Assembly (NCBI RefSeq): GCF_001885215.1
Contig: NZ_CP018091.1
Location: 2,046,001-2,110,000 of the forward strand
Length of the DNA stretch: 64,000 nt
DNA from: Synechococcus sp. SynAce01
Lineage (GTDB): Bacteria; Cyanobacteriota; Cyanobacteriia; PCC-6307; Cyanobiaceae
Direction of reading: 5' to 3'
The notes beneath the pieces are model-generated. The model was not told the DNA's origin and did not search any database. It saw only the letters and a list, made by a program, of their open reading frames with translations. Below, piece after piece: positions 45,275 through 55,847 of the stretch. The number at the start of each line of letters is the position of its first letter. The first letter of the stretch is position 1. The translations under genes and the position numbers were made by a program.

Positions 45275-45634
45275 TTGCAGCGATTGACCGTGTCTTTGCG
45301 GGGTGGGATCGAGAAGCGGTCCACTTGCCTGCTGTTCAGCTTCACCGGCCAACTGGATGCCTACTCCGACAAACAATTCAAGGACTACGTCGTTTTGCAC
45401 AAGGGCAAGGCGAGCCTGCCTGTCCTCCTGGATCTGACCCATATCGATTACATCGATTCCTCCGGCCTCGGGGTGCTCGTCCAGCTCGCCAAGCTCTGCA
45501 GCGACGACAGCATCCGCTTTCTGGTCGTCGGCAATGCCCGCGTCGTTCAGACCATCAAGTTGGTGAGGCTCGAGGAGTTTCTTCATCTCCAGCCCGACCT
45601 CGCCACGGCCCTTGGTGCCCTCACCGCCGCCTGA
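45275..45634 (+). CDS. STAS-domain anti-sigma factor antagonist-like protein
   Basis: 119 residues from TTG 45275. A single STAS domain: FSFTGQLDAYSDKQFKDYV, LLDLTHIDYIDSSGLGVLVQ with the serine that is phosphorylated in SpoIIAA-type proteins, and FLVVGNARVVQTIKLVRLEE. It would bind an anti-sigma kinase or a related switch partner; none is nearby. Its end overlaps the start of mini-RNase III, so the two share a transcript with rlmB. Confidence 0.9.
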   Translation: MQRLTVSLRGGIEKRSTCLLFSFTGQLDAYSDKQFKDYVVLHKGKASLPVLLDLTHIDYIDSSGLGVLVQLAKLCSDDSIRFLVVGNARVVQTIKLVRLEEFLHLQPDLATALGALTAA

Positions 45635-46064
45635 TCTCCCCACCGGCGAGTGGCTGCGTCAGATCCAGGCCCAGACGCCGGTTGGCAGCGAACTTGGTCC
45701 GCTGCAGCTGGCCTGGCTGGGGGATGCGGTCTGGGAGCTGCACCAGCGGCGGCGCTACTGCCGGCAGCCCGGTCGCAGCGACTCCCTGCATCGGTCCGTT
45801 GTCGAAGAGGTCCGCGCCGAAGCCCAGGCCGGGGCCCTTGAGCGCTTGGAGCCCCTGCTGAGCGCCGCCGAACGCGACTGGGTGCGCCGGGGACGCAACC
45901 GGGCCGGGCGTGGACCACGGCGCGGCGACCCGGCCGTCTATGGGCGGGCCACGGGATTTGAGACAATGGTGGGCTGGCTCTTTCTGCGGAACCCCGGACG
46001 GCTTGCACAGCTGCTGGATCAACTTGAACAGCCCGGCCCCGACCCCTTGCCCGATCTCCCATGA
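45615..46064 (+). CDS. mrnC: Mini-ribonuclease III
   Basis: 149 residues from GTG 45615 (a TTG one codon earlier is equally possible). A single RNase III catalytic domain without the dsRNA-binding domain: LQLAWLGDAVWELHQRRRYC (metal-binding Asp), SLHRSVVEEVRAEAQAGALE and YGRATGFETMVGWLFL with the second acidic site. Mini-III matures 23S rRNA. Start overlaps the STAS gene by 20 bases; stop overlaps rlmB as ATGA, a translation-coupled trio around rRNA processing and modification. Confidence 0.92.
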   Translation: MPSPPPDLPTGEWLRQIQAQTPVGSELGPLQLAWLGDAVWELHQRRRYCRQPGRSDSLHRSVVEEVRAEAQAGALERLEPLLSAAERDWVRRGRNRAGRGPRRGDPAVYGRATGFETMVGWLFLRNPGRLAQLLDQLEQPGPDPLPDLP

Positions 46065-48151
46065 CCCCACGTATTGAGCGCCGCAGGCCTGGGGGAGGAG
46101 AGGACGGTGATCGCTCCGGGCCCGCTCCCCGCGGCGGTAAACCGTCGCGGTTCAGTGGCCCCAAAAGGGATTGGCGGGGATCGCCCACTGGTGGATCGTC
46201 AGGTTCAGGGGGATCGTCATCAGGGGGATCGGCTGGAAGCCGTGAAGGGCGCGACAACGACAGGCGTGCTGGCGGCGAAGGTCGCCCCGCCCGGGTGATC
46301 CCGGCGAGGCCGGGTGCCCGCCGCGCCGATTCCGGCGACAGACCAGGCGGCGCGAAGCCGGCCTACGGCAAGCCTGCTTTTGGCAAACCCGCCTACGGAA
46401 AACCCGCCTACGGCAAACCTTCCTTTGCTGACAAGCCCTCGTTTGGGGGCAAGCCCACGTTTGGCTCCCGGCCAGGGTCAGGAGGTGGCGGCCGGCCGTC
46501 GTTTGCAGACCGCAGCGGGGATAGGCCGAGCTTTGGCCGTAAGCCGTCGTTTGGTGGCAAGCCTGCCTTTGGTGGCCGGCCGTCCTACGGCGACAAGCCA
46601 CCTTTCGGGGACAGGCCTTCCTTCGGGGAGAGGCCTTCCTTCGGTGGCAGGCCGTCCTCTGGTGGCAGGCCATCGTTTGGAGGCCGGCCCTCCTCCTTTG
46701 ATCGGCCCGCCCGCGGCGGCGGGCGCCCCTCCACACCTGCTGGAGCGGGCCGGGACGGGAACGATGTTCTGGAGCCAAGCGGTGAATCGGATCGCTTCGG
46801 GGTGGAACCGGCCGAGGACATGGTCTGGGGCCGCCATCCAGCCCTGGCCGCCCTGGAAGCCGAGCGGCCGATCCACCGCATCTGGTGCACGCCTGAGCTG
46901 CGCTTCGCGCCGCGCTTCCTGCAGCTGTTGCGCGAGGCCAAGGCCGGCGGGGTGCTGGTTGAAGAGGTGACCTGGGCACGGCTGGGCCAGATCACCGGCG
47001 GCGCTGTGCACCAGGGCATTGTGTTGCAGGCCGCTGCCGCCGAAACCCTTGATCTGGGCACCTTGATCGAGGGCTGCCGGGGGCTCGGTGAGCCGCCGCT
47101 GCTGATGGCGGTGGATGGCCTGACCGACCCTCACAACCTTGGGGCGATCGTGCGCAGTGCCGAAGCGCTCGGTGCCCACGGTCTGGTGCTGCCCCAGCGG
47201 CGCAATGCCGGCCTGACCGGCTCGGTGGCCAAGGTGGCTGCCGGCGCCCTCGAGCATCTGCCGGTGGCCAAGGTGATCAACCTCAACCGCTCGCTTGAAC
47301 AGCTCAAGGACGAGGGTTACCGGGTTGTCGGCCTGGCTGAAGAGGGCACGGTCAGCCTGATCGAGGCCGACCTCGACGGACCCCTGGTGGTGGTGACCGG
47401 CTCTGAATCCCAGGGCCTCTCGATGCTCACCCGCAAGCATTGCGACCAGCTGATTCGCATTCCGCTGCGCGGCGCCACCCCCAGCCTGAATGCCTCGGTG
47501 GCCACGGCCCTGCTGCTCTATGAAGTGGCCCGCCGCGGCTGGATGAAGTCGATTACTGGCACGGCTCCAGCCCCGCGCCTCGTCAGGCCCCAGTTGCCGA
47601 GCAAGGCCGCCGCTTCCGGCGCCAAAACCCCGGCTGCTGACGCTTCGAGCACGGACGTCGACCCCCTTGAGGAGGGCGCCCAGGCTCTCGCCTCTGTTGG
47701 ATCTGTTCAGTCAGATGGACCTGTTGGATCTGCCGTGCCTGAGGCCGAAGCGGAGCCCGTTGTCTTCAGCGATTCCGATTCCGGATCCGAAGCTGAAACG
47801 GATTCCGAAACCGATTTCGAAGCCGATTTCGAAGCCGAAGCAGAAAAAGTCGAAGCTGAAACCGAAGCTCAGGCTTCAGGAGACCCCGACTTCGCCTTTA
47901 ACCCCGATCCCGACCAGGATCCCGCTCAGACCACCACCGAGACCAGCTCCGCTGGTTCCCCGATCGTTGTCGAGCGGGATCGGCACGACCAAGCCACACC
48001 CTCCAACGGCCACGTTGTTCCCGAGGAGGTAGCGAGCGCGGAGACACCCTCGAGCGGGGAGTCAACCTCGAGCGGGGACACAATCCTGGGCGAGCAGATG
48101 GAGGCGGCCGGAGGGGTGCCGTCGTCGTTTCAAGGAGACATCCAGCTGTGA
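46061..48151 (+). CDS. rlmB: 23S rRNA 2'-O-ribose methyltransferase RlmB (SpoU/TrmH family) with long disordered arms
   Basis: 696 residues, more than twice the usual 250. Catalytic core about residues 245-500: VWGRHPALAALEAERPIHRI, DGLTDPHNLGAIVRSAEALG (motif 1), VVTGSESQGLS (motif 2) and RIPLRGATPSLNASVATALL (motif 3), the deep trefoil-knot SPOUT signature. The N-terminal about 230 residues are Gly/Ser/Arg-rich with about 20 repeats of the type GKPAYGKPAFG and GRPSFGERPSFG. The C-terminal about 170 residues are strongly acidic (SDSDSGSEAETDSETDFEA). Target by family is G2251 of 23S rRNA. Starts by ATGA overlap with mrnC. Confidence 0.92.
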   Translation: MTPRIERRRPGGGEDGDRSGPAPRGGKPSRFSGPKRDWRGSPTGGSSGSGGSSSGGSAGSREGRDNDRRAGGEGRPARVIPARPGARRADSGDRPGGAKPAYGKPAFGKPAYGKPAYGKPSFADKPSFGGKPTFGSRPGSGGGGRPSFADRSGDRPSFGRKPSFGGKPAFGGRPSYGDKPPFGDRPSFGERPSFGGRPSSGGRPSFGGRPSSFDRPARGGGRPSTPAGAGRDGNDVLEPSGESDRFGVEPAEDMVWGRHPALAALEAERPIHRIWCTPELRFAPRFLQLLREAKAGGVLVEEVTWARLGQITGGAVHQGIVLQAAAAETLDLGTLIEGCRGLGEPPLLMAVDGLTDPHNLGAIVRSAEALGAHGLVLPQRRNAGLTGSVAKVAAGALEHLPVAKVINLNRSLEQLKDEGYRVVGLAEEGTVSLIEADLDGPLVVVTGSESQGLSMLTRKHCDQLIRIPLRGATPSLNASVATALLLYEVARRGWMKSITGTAPAPRLVRPQLPSKAAASGAKTPAADASSTDVDPLEEGAQALASVGSVQSDGPVGSAVPEAEAEPVVFSDSDSGSEAETDSETDFEADFEAEAEKVEAETEAQASGDPDFAFNPDPDQDPAQTTTETSSAGSPIVVERDRHDQATPSNGHVVPEEVASAETPSSGESTSSGDTILGEQMEAAGGVPSSFQGDIQL

Positions 48152-48215
48152 GGTCAGCGCAACGCCATCAGGCCCGTGGGGCGATCGGCAGAATGGCCCG
48201 ACACGAAGGGCCAAG

Positions 48216-48464
48216 ATGAATCCCCTGCTTCAGGTGCTGCGCGGACTTGCCAATGGCCTGGGCCTGGCCTGGTGGGCGAAGGTCGAAACCAAAGGCCCCG
48301 ATGTCATCTATTGGTTTGGGCCGTTTGTGCGCCGCCGGCACCTGGAGGCCAAACTGCCGGCCTTCCTGGCTGATCTGCGTTCGGAAGCGCCGGCTTCATT
48401 GAGCCATGACCTGCTGCGGGTGCGCCGGGGTGAGCCGCTCACCGAAGAGCTCAACCCCGGCTGA
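48216..48464 (+). CDS. DUF1816 family protein
   Basis: 82 residues. Signature: LAWWAKVETKGPDVIYWFGP, FVRRRHLEAKLPAFLADL and EAPASLSHDLLRVRRGEPLT. DUF1816 is a cyanobacterial family of unknown function, related in part to small CpcD-like or phycobilisome-associated proteins by context only. It sits 31 bases before gatA. Confidence 0.85.
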   Translation: MNPLLQVLRGLANGLGLAWWAKVETKGPDVIYWFGPFVRRRHLEAKLPAFLADLRSEAPASLSHDLLRVRRGEPLTEELNPG

Positions 48465-48494
48465 TAGCGTCGCCCCATCGCCGACACGGACGCC

Positions 48495-49955
48495 ATGGGG
48501 ATCGCTGAATGGCGGCAGCAACTGCAGAGCAAGGAGCTGTCCGCCCGCGAGCTCACCGACCACCATCTCGCCCGGATCACGGCCTTAGACCCCACCGTCC
48601 ACGCCTTTCTGGAGGTCACCGCCGAGCGGGCCCGGGCTGATGCCGACCGCATCGATGCCGGCCTGGCCGCCGGTGAGCCCTTGCCTCCCCTGGCCGGGGT
48701 GCCACTGGCGATCAAGGACAACCTCTGCACCAAGGGGATTCGCACCACCTGCTCCAGCCGCATGCTGGAGAACTTTGTTCCGCCCTACGAATCCACCGTC
48801 ACCGAACGCCTCTGGCAAGCCGGCGCGGTGCTGTTGGGTAAAACCAACCTCGACGAGTTCGCCATGGGCAGCTCGACGGAGACCTCCGCCTTTGGCCCCA
48901 GCCGCAATCCCTGGGACCCCGAGCGGGTGCCAGGCGGCAGTTCAGGCGGCAGTGCGGCGGCGGTGGCCGCCGGTGAAGCGATGGCAGCCCTGGGCTCCGA
49001 TACCGGCGGCTCGATCCGCCAGCCCGCCTCCTTCTGCGGCGTGGTCGGGCTCAAGCCCACCTACGGCCGGGTGAGCCGTTGGGGTTTGGTGGCCTTCGCC
49101 AGTTCGCTCGATCAGGTGGGCCCCTTCAGCACCAGCGTCGCCGATGCGGCAGCCCTGCTCCAGGTGATCGCCGGCGCCGATCCCCGTGATGGCACCTGCC
49201 TGGATGTGCCTGTTCCCGATTACACAGCCGCCCTGCAGCAACCGGTGGCTGGTCTGCGGGTGGGCCTGATCAAGGAATGCTTCGAGCAGGACGGCCTGGC
49301 TCCAGAGGTTGCCGCCGCCGTGATGGCCGCCGCCGACCAGTTGCAGGCCCTGGGCTGCGAGCTGGTGGATGTGAGCTGCCCGCGCTTCAACGACGGCATC
49401 GCTACCTACTACGTGATCGCCCCGTCGGAGGCTTCCGCCAACCTGGCCCGCTACGACGGCGTCAAATACGGCTACCGCTCCGAGCAGGCCGGCAGCTTGG
49501 CTGAGATGACGGCCCGCAGCCGCACCGAAGGGTTTGGCGAGGAGGTGCAACGTCGCATCCTGATCGGCACCTATGCCCTGTCGGCCGGCTACATGGATGC
49601 CTACTACAAGAAAGCGCAGCAGGTGCGCACCTTGATCCGCCGCGATTTCGACCGGGCCTTTGAGGGTGTTGATGTGCTGCTCAGCCCGACGGCGCCCACC
49701 ACGGCCTTCCGCTTCGGCGCCCACGCCGATGACCCCTTGGCCATGTATCTCGCCGACCTGCTGACGATTCCGGCGAACATGGCCGGCCTACCGGCGATCA
49801 GCCTGCCCTGCGGTTTTGATTCCGCTGGCCTGCCGATCGGCCTGCAACTGATCACTGGCGTGCTCGAAGAACCGCGCCTGCTGCAGGTGGCCCACCACTA
49901 CGAGCAGGCCGCGCGGGTGATGGACAGCCGGCCCGAGGCGGCACTGGTGGCCTGA
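48495..49955 (+). CDS. gatA: Aspartyl/glutamyl-tRNA amidotransferase subunit A
   Basis: 486 residues, full length. GatCAB converts Glu-tRNA-Gln (and Asp-tRNA-Asn) to the amide form. The amidase signature shows the Ser-cisSer-Lys triad: Lys in [19 protein letters not shown], the serines in [19 protein letters not shown] and [20 protein letters not shown]. GatB and GatC are not adjacent. Convergent with the TPR gene, 5 bases apart. Confidence 0.97.
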   Translation: MGIAEWRQQLQSKELSARELTDHHLARITALDPTVHAFLEVTAERARADADRIDAGLAAGEPLPPLAGVPLAIKDNLCTKGIRTTCSSRMLENFVPPYESTVTERLWQAGAVLLGKTNLDEFAMGSSTETSAFGPSRNPWDPERVPGGSSGGSAAAVAAGEAMAALGSDTGGSIRQPASFCGVVGLKPTYGRVSRWGLVAFASSLDQVGPFSTSVADAAALLQVIAGADPRDGTCLDVPVPDYTAALQQPVAGLRVGLIKECFEQDGLAPEVAAAVMAAADQLQALGCELVDVSCPRFNDGIATYYVIAPSEASANLARYDGVKYGYRSEQAGSLAEMTARSRTEGFGEEVQRRILIGTYALSAGYMDAYYKKAQQVRTLIRRDFDRAFEGVDVLLSPTAPTTAFRFGAHADDPLAMYLADLLTIPANMAGLPAISLPCGFDSAGLPIGLQLITGVLEEPRLLQVAHHYEQAARVMDSRPEAALVA

Positions 49956-49960
49956 GGAAA

Positions 49961-51574
49961 TCAGAATGATTTGGCTGCATCGCTGATTGCTAAACCACTG
50001 ATTAAGGAATCCAGAGCGTCGCTCACTTGATCGAGCACAGACTGCCAGTTGCCACGCTCCGGCTGACGAAAGAGACGGGCTGATGGATACCAGGGTGACT
50101 GGCTCCCTTTGATGCCCCAACGTGGCAAGGGGACATGTTGGAGTAGGACCCACGTGGGCTTTCCAAGGCCGCAGGCCAGATGCACTGTGGTATTGCTCAC
50201 GGAAATCACGATGTCACAAGCATCGATTAGTGCGGCCAAGTCATCAAGATTTTTGAAGTTGTCAATTTCATTGAGGCATTTGACCTCGATGCCTGTTTGT
50301 TGTTGTAACTGGGAAATTTCGCTTTGGGTCTCTCCGTATTGAAGCGAAATCAACTTGACGTTAGACCTAGCCAAGGCGCCAGCCAATCCCATGAGGGACA
50401 TCGACTTAGAAGCCCCCAGCATTGGGTGTGTACTGCGCCAGGAAATCCCACAGACCAGTTTGGGCTCTCCATTGCGAATCTTTTTGGATACCTGCATCTT
50501 CAAGGCTTGATCTGCCACAAGATAACCTGCTGGCGAGGCTGGAAATTCACTGAGCGATTGACGAAAATGTCTGCCTAGGCTGCCCATGGCGATGAAGGCA
50601 TCATTCTTTGTGCTGGTTGGTACTGAGATGGAATGTTGAAATTTGACCTGCGGTAAGGAGCGCTGCATCAGTGGCAAAAGCCTTGGGTCAACTAGGACAA
50701 TGATGTCTTCGTGAACTCTTTTCAGGTCCGGAATCATGGTGCCAAAATTGATTTGGTCGCCAACTCCTAGTTCTGCTATTACGATGACCCTTTTTTCCTT
50801 ATCTCTTGGGTGCCATGAGGGTGATGGAGGTGGAGATTGCTTAACCGTTTCTGATTTCCATCTGTACTCGAAGTGCTCCCATGCTTCTGAAAAATTCTGC
50901 TGCAGAAGCATGATCAAACAGCGGCAGTAGCGTGCTTCGACATGTCCTGAATCCTGTTCAATTGCACGATTCAGGTTTTCCATGGCTGCATCGAGCTCGC
51001 CCAAATCCTTGAGGGCAACGCCTAAATTGTATGAGGCGTCGGGATAATTGGGCTGAATGGAGAGCGCTTCGTTGAAGGCAAGGATTCCATTTTCGTAATC
51101 GCCGATCTGAGTGAGGGCATTGCCAAGATTGCAATGCACCATCGGTAATTCATGTCGAATCGCCAGTGCTTTCCTGTAGACAAGGATGGCGTCTTCAGAT
51201 TTCCCAGTGCTGGCCAAGGCCTGCCCTAGATTGCTGAGCGCCATCGTGTCGGATGGATTGAGAGTGATTGCTAAATTAGCTATTTTAATGGCTTCATCGT
51301 GCCGCTTGGTCCTTCCATAGATTGACGACAGGTTGACATACACAAGGATGTTCTTGGTTTGTGAATTGATTAAAGATAGATATTTTTCTTCCGCCTCTTG
51401 AAGCTTTCCGGCCTGATGAAGTTGAAAGGCCTGCTGTATTAGAAATGCTTCTTGCCTTGTAATCGATTGCAGGAAGCCGTTCTTGGATGTCCGCAGTTTG
51501 CTGCTGGTTGGATGACTTGGTTTGCTAGAAAATCCCTGCTGCCCTGAACCTGCCCCTCCACGCGATCTGACCAT
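49961..51574 (-). CDS. TPR protein with glycosyltransferase-family-9-like C-terminal domain
   Basis: 537 residues from ATG 51574; 47 further in-frame residues upstream are possible but unlike the rest. About residues 35-230 hold several tetratricopeptide repeats (ILVYVNLSSIYGRTKRHDEA, ALSNLGQALASTGKSEDAIL, VHCNLGNALTQIGDYENGIL, ASYNLGVALKDLGELDAAME). The C-terminal half has features of ADP-heptose/GT9-like transferases: VIVIAELGVGDQINFGTMIP, CGISWRSTHPMLGASKSMS and CDIVISVSNTTVHLACGLGK. It probably acts on surface polysaccharide or protein glycosylation. GC content and codon use are visibly lower than in gatA and dnaE, a sign of transfer. Confidence 0.85.
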   Translation of the reverse strand: MVRSRGGAGSGQQGFSSKPSHPTSSKLRTSKNGFLQSITRQEAFLIQQAFQLHQAGKLQEAEEKYLSLINSQTKNILVYVNLSSIYGRTKRHDEAIKIANLAITLNPSDTMALSNLGQALASTGKSEDAILVYRKALAIRHELPMVHCNLGNALTQIGDYENGILAFNEALSIQPNYPDASYNLGVALKDLGELDAAMENLNRAIEQDSGHVEARYCRCLIMLLQQNFSEAWEHFEYRWKSETVKQSPPPSPSWHPRDKEKRVIVIAELGVGDQINFGTMIPDLKRVHEDIIVLVDPRLLPLMQRSLPQVKFQHSISVPTSTKNDAFIAMGSLGRHFRQSLSEFPASPAGYLVADQALKMQVSKKIRNGEPKLVCGISWRSTHPMLGASKSMSLMGLAGALARSNVKLISLQYGETQSEISQLQQQTGIEVKCLNEIDNFKNLDDLAALIDACDIVISVSNTTVHLACGLGKPTWVLLQHVPLPRWGIKGSQSPWYPSARLFRQPERGNWQSVLDQVSDALDSLISGLAISDAAKSF

Positions 51575-51835
51575 GGGTTGAAGATGGACTACCGCGAAAA
51601 CCTTACCGATCAAGGCATGGCTTTCAGATTCCAATCTGGTTGGAATGACAGGTTCAGCCAAGCAATGGCCTGAATCCCGGCCCGAGCAAGCAGGGATTGC
51701 GAGCTGTCGTGGCACGCTATTGGTGGTGTCTCTATGGGGTTTTGGCTGAGAAAAGCCCTTGATCTTGTGGTTTCCCTTAAAGTTCAGAGGGTTTTGTCCA
51801 GCTGGTCAGAACCGCTTCTGTCGCCCCCAACGCCC

Positions 51836-54800
51836 TTGGCCTTCGTCCCCCTCCATAACCACAGCGACTACAGCCTGCTGGACGGGGCCAGCCAGTTGCC
51901 GCAGATGGTCGAGCGGGCTTTGGAGCTGGGTATGCCGGCGCTGGCGCTCACCGATCACGGTGTGATGTATGGGGCGATCGAGCTGCTGAAGCTCTGCACC
52001 AAGGCGGGCATCAAGCCGATCATCGGCAACGAGATGTATGTGATCAACGGCTCGATCGATGATCCGCAGCCGAAGAAGGAACGCCGTTACCACCTGGTGG
52101 TGCTGGCCAAGAACGCCACCGGCTATCGCAATCTTGTCAAGCTCACCAGCCTCAGCCACCTGCGCGGCATGCGCGGCCGGGGCATCTTTTCGCGCGCCTG
52201 CATCGACAAGCAGTTGCTGCGCCAGTACAGCGAGGGACTGATCGTGGCCACCGCCTGCCTGGGCGGTGAGATTCCCCAGGCGATTCTCAAGGGTCGCCCG
52301 GATGTGGCCCGCGATGTGGCCCGCTTCTATCAGGAGCTCTTCGGCGACGACTTCTACCTGGAGATCCAGGACCATGGCTCCCCGGAAGACCGGATCGTCA
52401 ACGGCGAGATCGTGCGCATCGCTGCCGAGCTGGGCATCGAGCTGATCGCCACCAATGACGCCCACTACCTCACCCGCCACGACGTGGAGGCCCACGACGC
52501 CCTCCTCTGCGTGCTCACCGGCAAGTTGGTGAGCGACGTCAAACGCCTGCGCTATACGGGCACCGAATACATCAAGAGTGAGGAGGAGATGGGGCGGCTG
52601 TTCGCCGACCATCTCGAGCCTGCGGTGGTGGCCCGGGCGATCGCCAACACCGTTGTGGTGGCAGACAAAGTGGAGGCCTACGACATCCTCGGGCGTCAGC
52701 AGATGCCCCGCTTCCCGATCCCGGCTGGGCATACGGCGGTGAGCTATCTGCGCGAGGTGAGCGAGCAGGGCCTGCGCCAGCGTCAGGGCTTGCAGGATTC
52801 AGACCCGTTCGAGCCTCTGTATGGCGAGCGGCTGGCCTTTGAGCTGCAGGTGATGGAGCAGATGGGCTTCCCCACCTACTTCCTGGTGGTCTGGGATTAC
52901 ATCCGCTATGCCCGCGAGCAAGGCATCCCGGTGGGGCCCGGGCGTGGCTCGGCGGCCGGCTCCCTGGTGGCTTACGCCCTGGGGATCACGGCGCTGGATC
53001 CGGTGGAGCACGGCCTGCTGTTCGAGCGCTTCCTCAACCCGGAGCGCCAGTCGATGCCTGACATCGACACCGACTTCTGCATCGAGCGCCGCAGCGAGGT
53101 GATCGAGTATGTGACGGAGCGCTATGGCGCCGACAAGGTGGCCCAGATCATCACCTTCAACCGCATGACCTCGAAGGCGGTGCTCAAGGATGTGGCCCGG
53201 GTGCTCGACATTCCCTATGGCGATGCCGACCGCCTCGCCAAGTTGATTCCTGTGGTGCGCGGCAAGCCCGCCAAGCTCGCCGAGATGATCGGCCCCGATT
53301 CACCGGCGCCGGAATTCAGGGAGAAGTATGAGAAAGATCCGGTGGTGCAGCGCTGGGTGGATATGGCCCGCCGGATCGAGGGCACCAACAAAACCTTTGG
53401 TGTTCATGCCGCCGGGGTGGTGATTGCCGCGGAACCGCTCGATGAACTGGTGCCGCTGCAGCGCAACAACGACGGCCAGGTAATCACCCAATACTTCATG
53501 GAAGACGTGGAGGCGATGGGGCTGCTGAAGATGGACTTCCTCGGTCTGCGCAACCTCACCATGATCGAGAAAACCATTGATCTCGTTGAGCAGAACACTG
53601 GCGAAAGGATCGATCCTGATGCCCTTCCGGCCTTTGACGACGCCACCTTCGCCTTGCTCGCCCGCGGCGATCTCGAAGGTATCTTCCAGCTCGAATCGAG
53701 CGGCATGCGCCAGATCGTGCGCGATCTCAAGCCCTCCTCCCTCGAAGACATCTCTTCGATCCTGGCGTTGTATCGGCCGGGCCCGCTCGATGCCGGCCTG
53801 ATACCCAAGTTCATCAACCGCAAGCACGGCCGTGAAGCGATTGAGTTCGCCTGTCCGGCGCTGGAGCCGATCCTGAAGGAAACCTACGGGATCATGGTGT
53901 ATCAGGAGCAGATCATGCGGATCGCCCAGGATCTGGCTGGTTATTCACTCGGTGAAGCCGACCTGCTGCGCCGGGCGATGGGCAAAAAGAAAGTGGCCGA
54001 GATGCAGAAACACCGCCATCAGTTCGTGGAGGGTGCCACCTCCCGAGGTGTGATGGGCACGGTGGCTGAAGCCTTGTTTGAGCAGATGGTGTTGTTCGCT
54101 GAATACTGCTTCAACAAGAGCCATTCCACCGCCTACGGCGCGGTTACGTACCAAACGGCTTACCTCAAGGCGCACTTCCCGGTCGCCTACATGGCGGCGC
54201 TGCTCACGGTCAATGCCGGCAGCACCGACAAGGTGCAGCGTTATATCGCCAACTGTCAGGCGATGGGCATCGAGGTGATGCCGCCCGACCTCAATGCCTC
54301 CGGCATCGACTTCACCCCAACCGGTGAGCGCATCCTGTTTGGCCTCTCGGCGGTGCGCAACCTCGGCGATGGTGCGATCCGCCAGCTGCTGGAAGCCCGC
54401 ATCAGCGGCGGACCGTTCGTGAGCCTGGCCGACCTCTGCGACCGCATCCCCGGCCAGCTGCTCAACCGCCGGGCGCTGGAATCGCTGATCCACTGCGGGG
54501 CGCTCGATGCCCTTGAGGCTGGTGGCAACCGCGCCCAGTTGATGGCGGATCTGGATCTGGTGCTCGATTGGGCCACCTCCCGCGCGAAAGACCGGGCCAG
54601 CGGCCAGGGCAACCTCTTCGATCTGCTCGCCGGTGCGGCTGCGGATCCTGCCCCGGATTCAGGAACTCCTTCAGCAACGTCATCTCCGGCTGGTGGCGAT
54701 CTGGCCACGGCGCCGAAGGCCGCTCCTGTGGCCGATTACCCCCCCAACGAGAAGCTGAAACTGGAGAAGGAGCTGGTGGGCTTCTACCTCTCCGACCATC

Positions 54801-55393
54801 CGCTCAAGCAGCTCTCGGGGCCGATGCGGCTGCTCACCCCGATCGGCCTGGCCAGCCTGGAGGAGCAGGCCGACAAGGCCCGCGTGAGTGTGGTGGCGAT
54901 GGTGGCTGAACTGCGGCCCCTGACCACGCGCAAGGGCGATCGGATGGCCGTGCTCCAGCTCGAAGATCTCAGCGGCAGCGCCGAAGCGGTGGTGTTCCCG
55001 AAAACCTATGCCCGCCTGGCTGACCACCTGATGGTGGATGCCCGCCTGCTGCTCTGGGCCTCTGTTGACCGCCGCGACGACCGGGTGCAGCTGATCGTTG
55101 ACGATTGCCGCGTCATCGACGAGCTGCAGTTGCTGATGGTGGACCTCGATGCCGAGCAGGCCGCCGACATCAGCGTGCAGCACCAACTGCGCGAGTGCCT
55201 GGTGCAGCACCGCCTCGGCCAGGACGACGCCGGCCTGCGCATCCCCGTGGTGGCGCTGGTGCATGACCAGGAGCAGGCCCGCTATGTGCGCCTCGGCCAC
55301 CAGTTCTGCGTGCGCGATGGCGAAGCCGCCCTCCATACCCTCACGGCCGCTGCCTTCACCGCCCGGTTGCGCACACCGCTGCAGCTGGTCTGA
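51836..55393 (+). CDS. dnaE: DNA polymerase III alpha subunit
   Basis: 1185 residues from TTG 51836 ([17 protein letters not shown]), which matches the family start; the frame is open 34 codons further upstream. It is the replicative polymerase. PHP domain ([28 protein letters not shown]), polymerase palm [12 protein letters not shown], the [18 protein letters not shown] loop, helix-hairpin-helix and C-terminal OB fold ([40 protein letters not shown]). The segment [20 protein letters not shown] is continuous, so the split intein that divides dnaE in many cyanobacteria is absent. Confidence 0.97.
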   Translation: MAFVPLHNHSDYSLLDGASQLPQMVERALELGMPALALTDHGVMYGAIELLKLCTKAGIKPIIGNEMYVINGSIDDPQPKKERRYHLVVLAKNATGYRNLVKLTSLSHLRGMRGRGIFSRACIDKQLLRQYSEGLIVATACLGGEIPQAILKGRPDVARDVARFYQELFGDDFYLEIQDHGSPEDRIVNGEIVRIAAELGIELIATNDAHYLTRHDVEAHDALLCVLTGKLVSDVKRLRYTGTEYIKSEEEMGRLFADHLEPAVVARAIANTVVVADKVEAYDILGRQQMPRFPIPAGHTAVSYLREVSEQGLRQRQGLQDSDPFEPLYGERLAFELQVMEQMGFPTYFLVVWDYIRYAREQGIPVGPGRGSAAGSLVAYALGITALDPVEHGLLFERFLNPERQSMPDIDTDFCIERRSEVIEYVTERYGADKVAQIITFNRMTSKAVLKDVARVLDIPYGDADRLAKLIPVVRGKPAKLAEMIGPDSPAPEFREKYEKDPVVQRWVDMARRIEGTNKTFGVHAAGVVIAAEPLDELVPLQRNNDGQVITQYFMEDVEAMGLLKMDFLGLRNLTMIEKTIDLVEQNTGERIDPDALPAFDDATFALLARGDLEGIFQLESSGMRQIVRDLKPSSLEDISSILALYRPGPLDAGLIPKFINRKHGREAIEFACPALEPILKETYGIMVYQEQIMRIAQDLAGYSLGEADLLRRAMGKKKVAEMQKHRHQFVEGATSRGVMGTVAEALFEQMVLFAEYCFNKSHSTAYGAVTYQTAYLKAHFPVAYMAALLTVNAGSTDKVQRYIANCQAMGIEVMPPDLNASGIDFTPTGERILFGLSAVRNLGDGAIRQLLEARISGGPFVSLADLCDRIPGQLLNRRALESLIHCGALDALEAGGNRAQLMADLDLVLDWATSRAKDRASGQGNLFDLLAGAAADPAPDSGTPSATSSPAGGDLATAPKAAPVADYPPNEKLKLEKELVGFYLSDHPLKQLSGPMRLLTPIGLASLEEQADKARVSVVAMVAELRPLTTRKGDRMAVLQLEDLSGSAEAVVFPKTYARLADHLMVDARLLLWASVDRRDDRVQLIVDDCRVIDELQLLMVDLDAEQAADISVQHQLRECLVQHRLGQDDAGLRIPVVALVHDQEQARYVRLGHQFCVRDGEAALHTLTAAAFTARLRTPLQLV

Positions 55394-55847
55394 ACGGAGG
55401 GCGGGATCCGATCGTCCCCGGTCGCTGGATTAAGGCCTGGACGTGGGGTCAAAGCCGGTATTTGTGATCAAAGGCCGAACTTGCGATTCGCCTCTCGCCT
55501 GCAGATAGCTTTGGCCATGGTTAAGGTCTCTTTGCGCTCCAACTGCTTGATTAAGCAGCGACAGGTGAATGGGGCTAACGCATCAGGCCTTGGACGGGCG
55601 GTGCTTCTTCCTTCCATGGTCACAGCGCCCTTGCATATGGCCAGCCGAGGCTGATCGGCTAGTTATGTTATCCCTATCTTGATTGGTCCCCAAGTCTTGA
55701 GTCAAAGAGCCCAAGACTTGGAGAGACAGGAGTGCCCCTTGTGGTTAATGGCCACTCCAGTTTGGAAGGTCTCTGGAGCGAAGTCGGTTTCTGTTGAAGC
55801 TGAGTTCCACTCCGTTAAAGAGGGGTCAAGCCTTCATGCTCAGGTCA
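55394..55847. other. Intergenic region after dnaE
   Basis: About 450 bases with no convincing gene. Composition is lower in GC than dnaE. A short plus-strand frame (55679-55906) has no features. Nothing else recognised. Confidence 0.4.

Noticed and set aside
46340-46740. CRISPR-like array from the regular repeats
   Set aside because: The repeats are coding (GKPAYGKPAFG type) with 18-30 base imperfect units and no unique spacers; they belong to the RlmB N-terminal arm.
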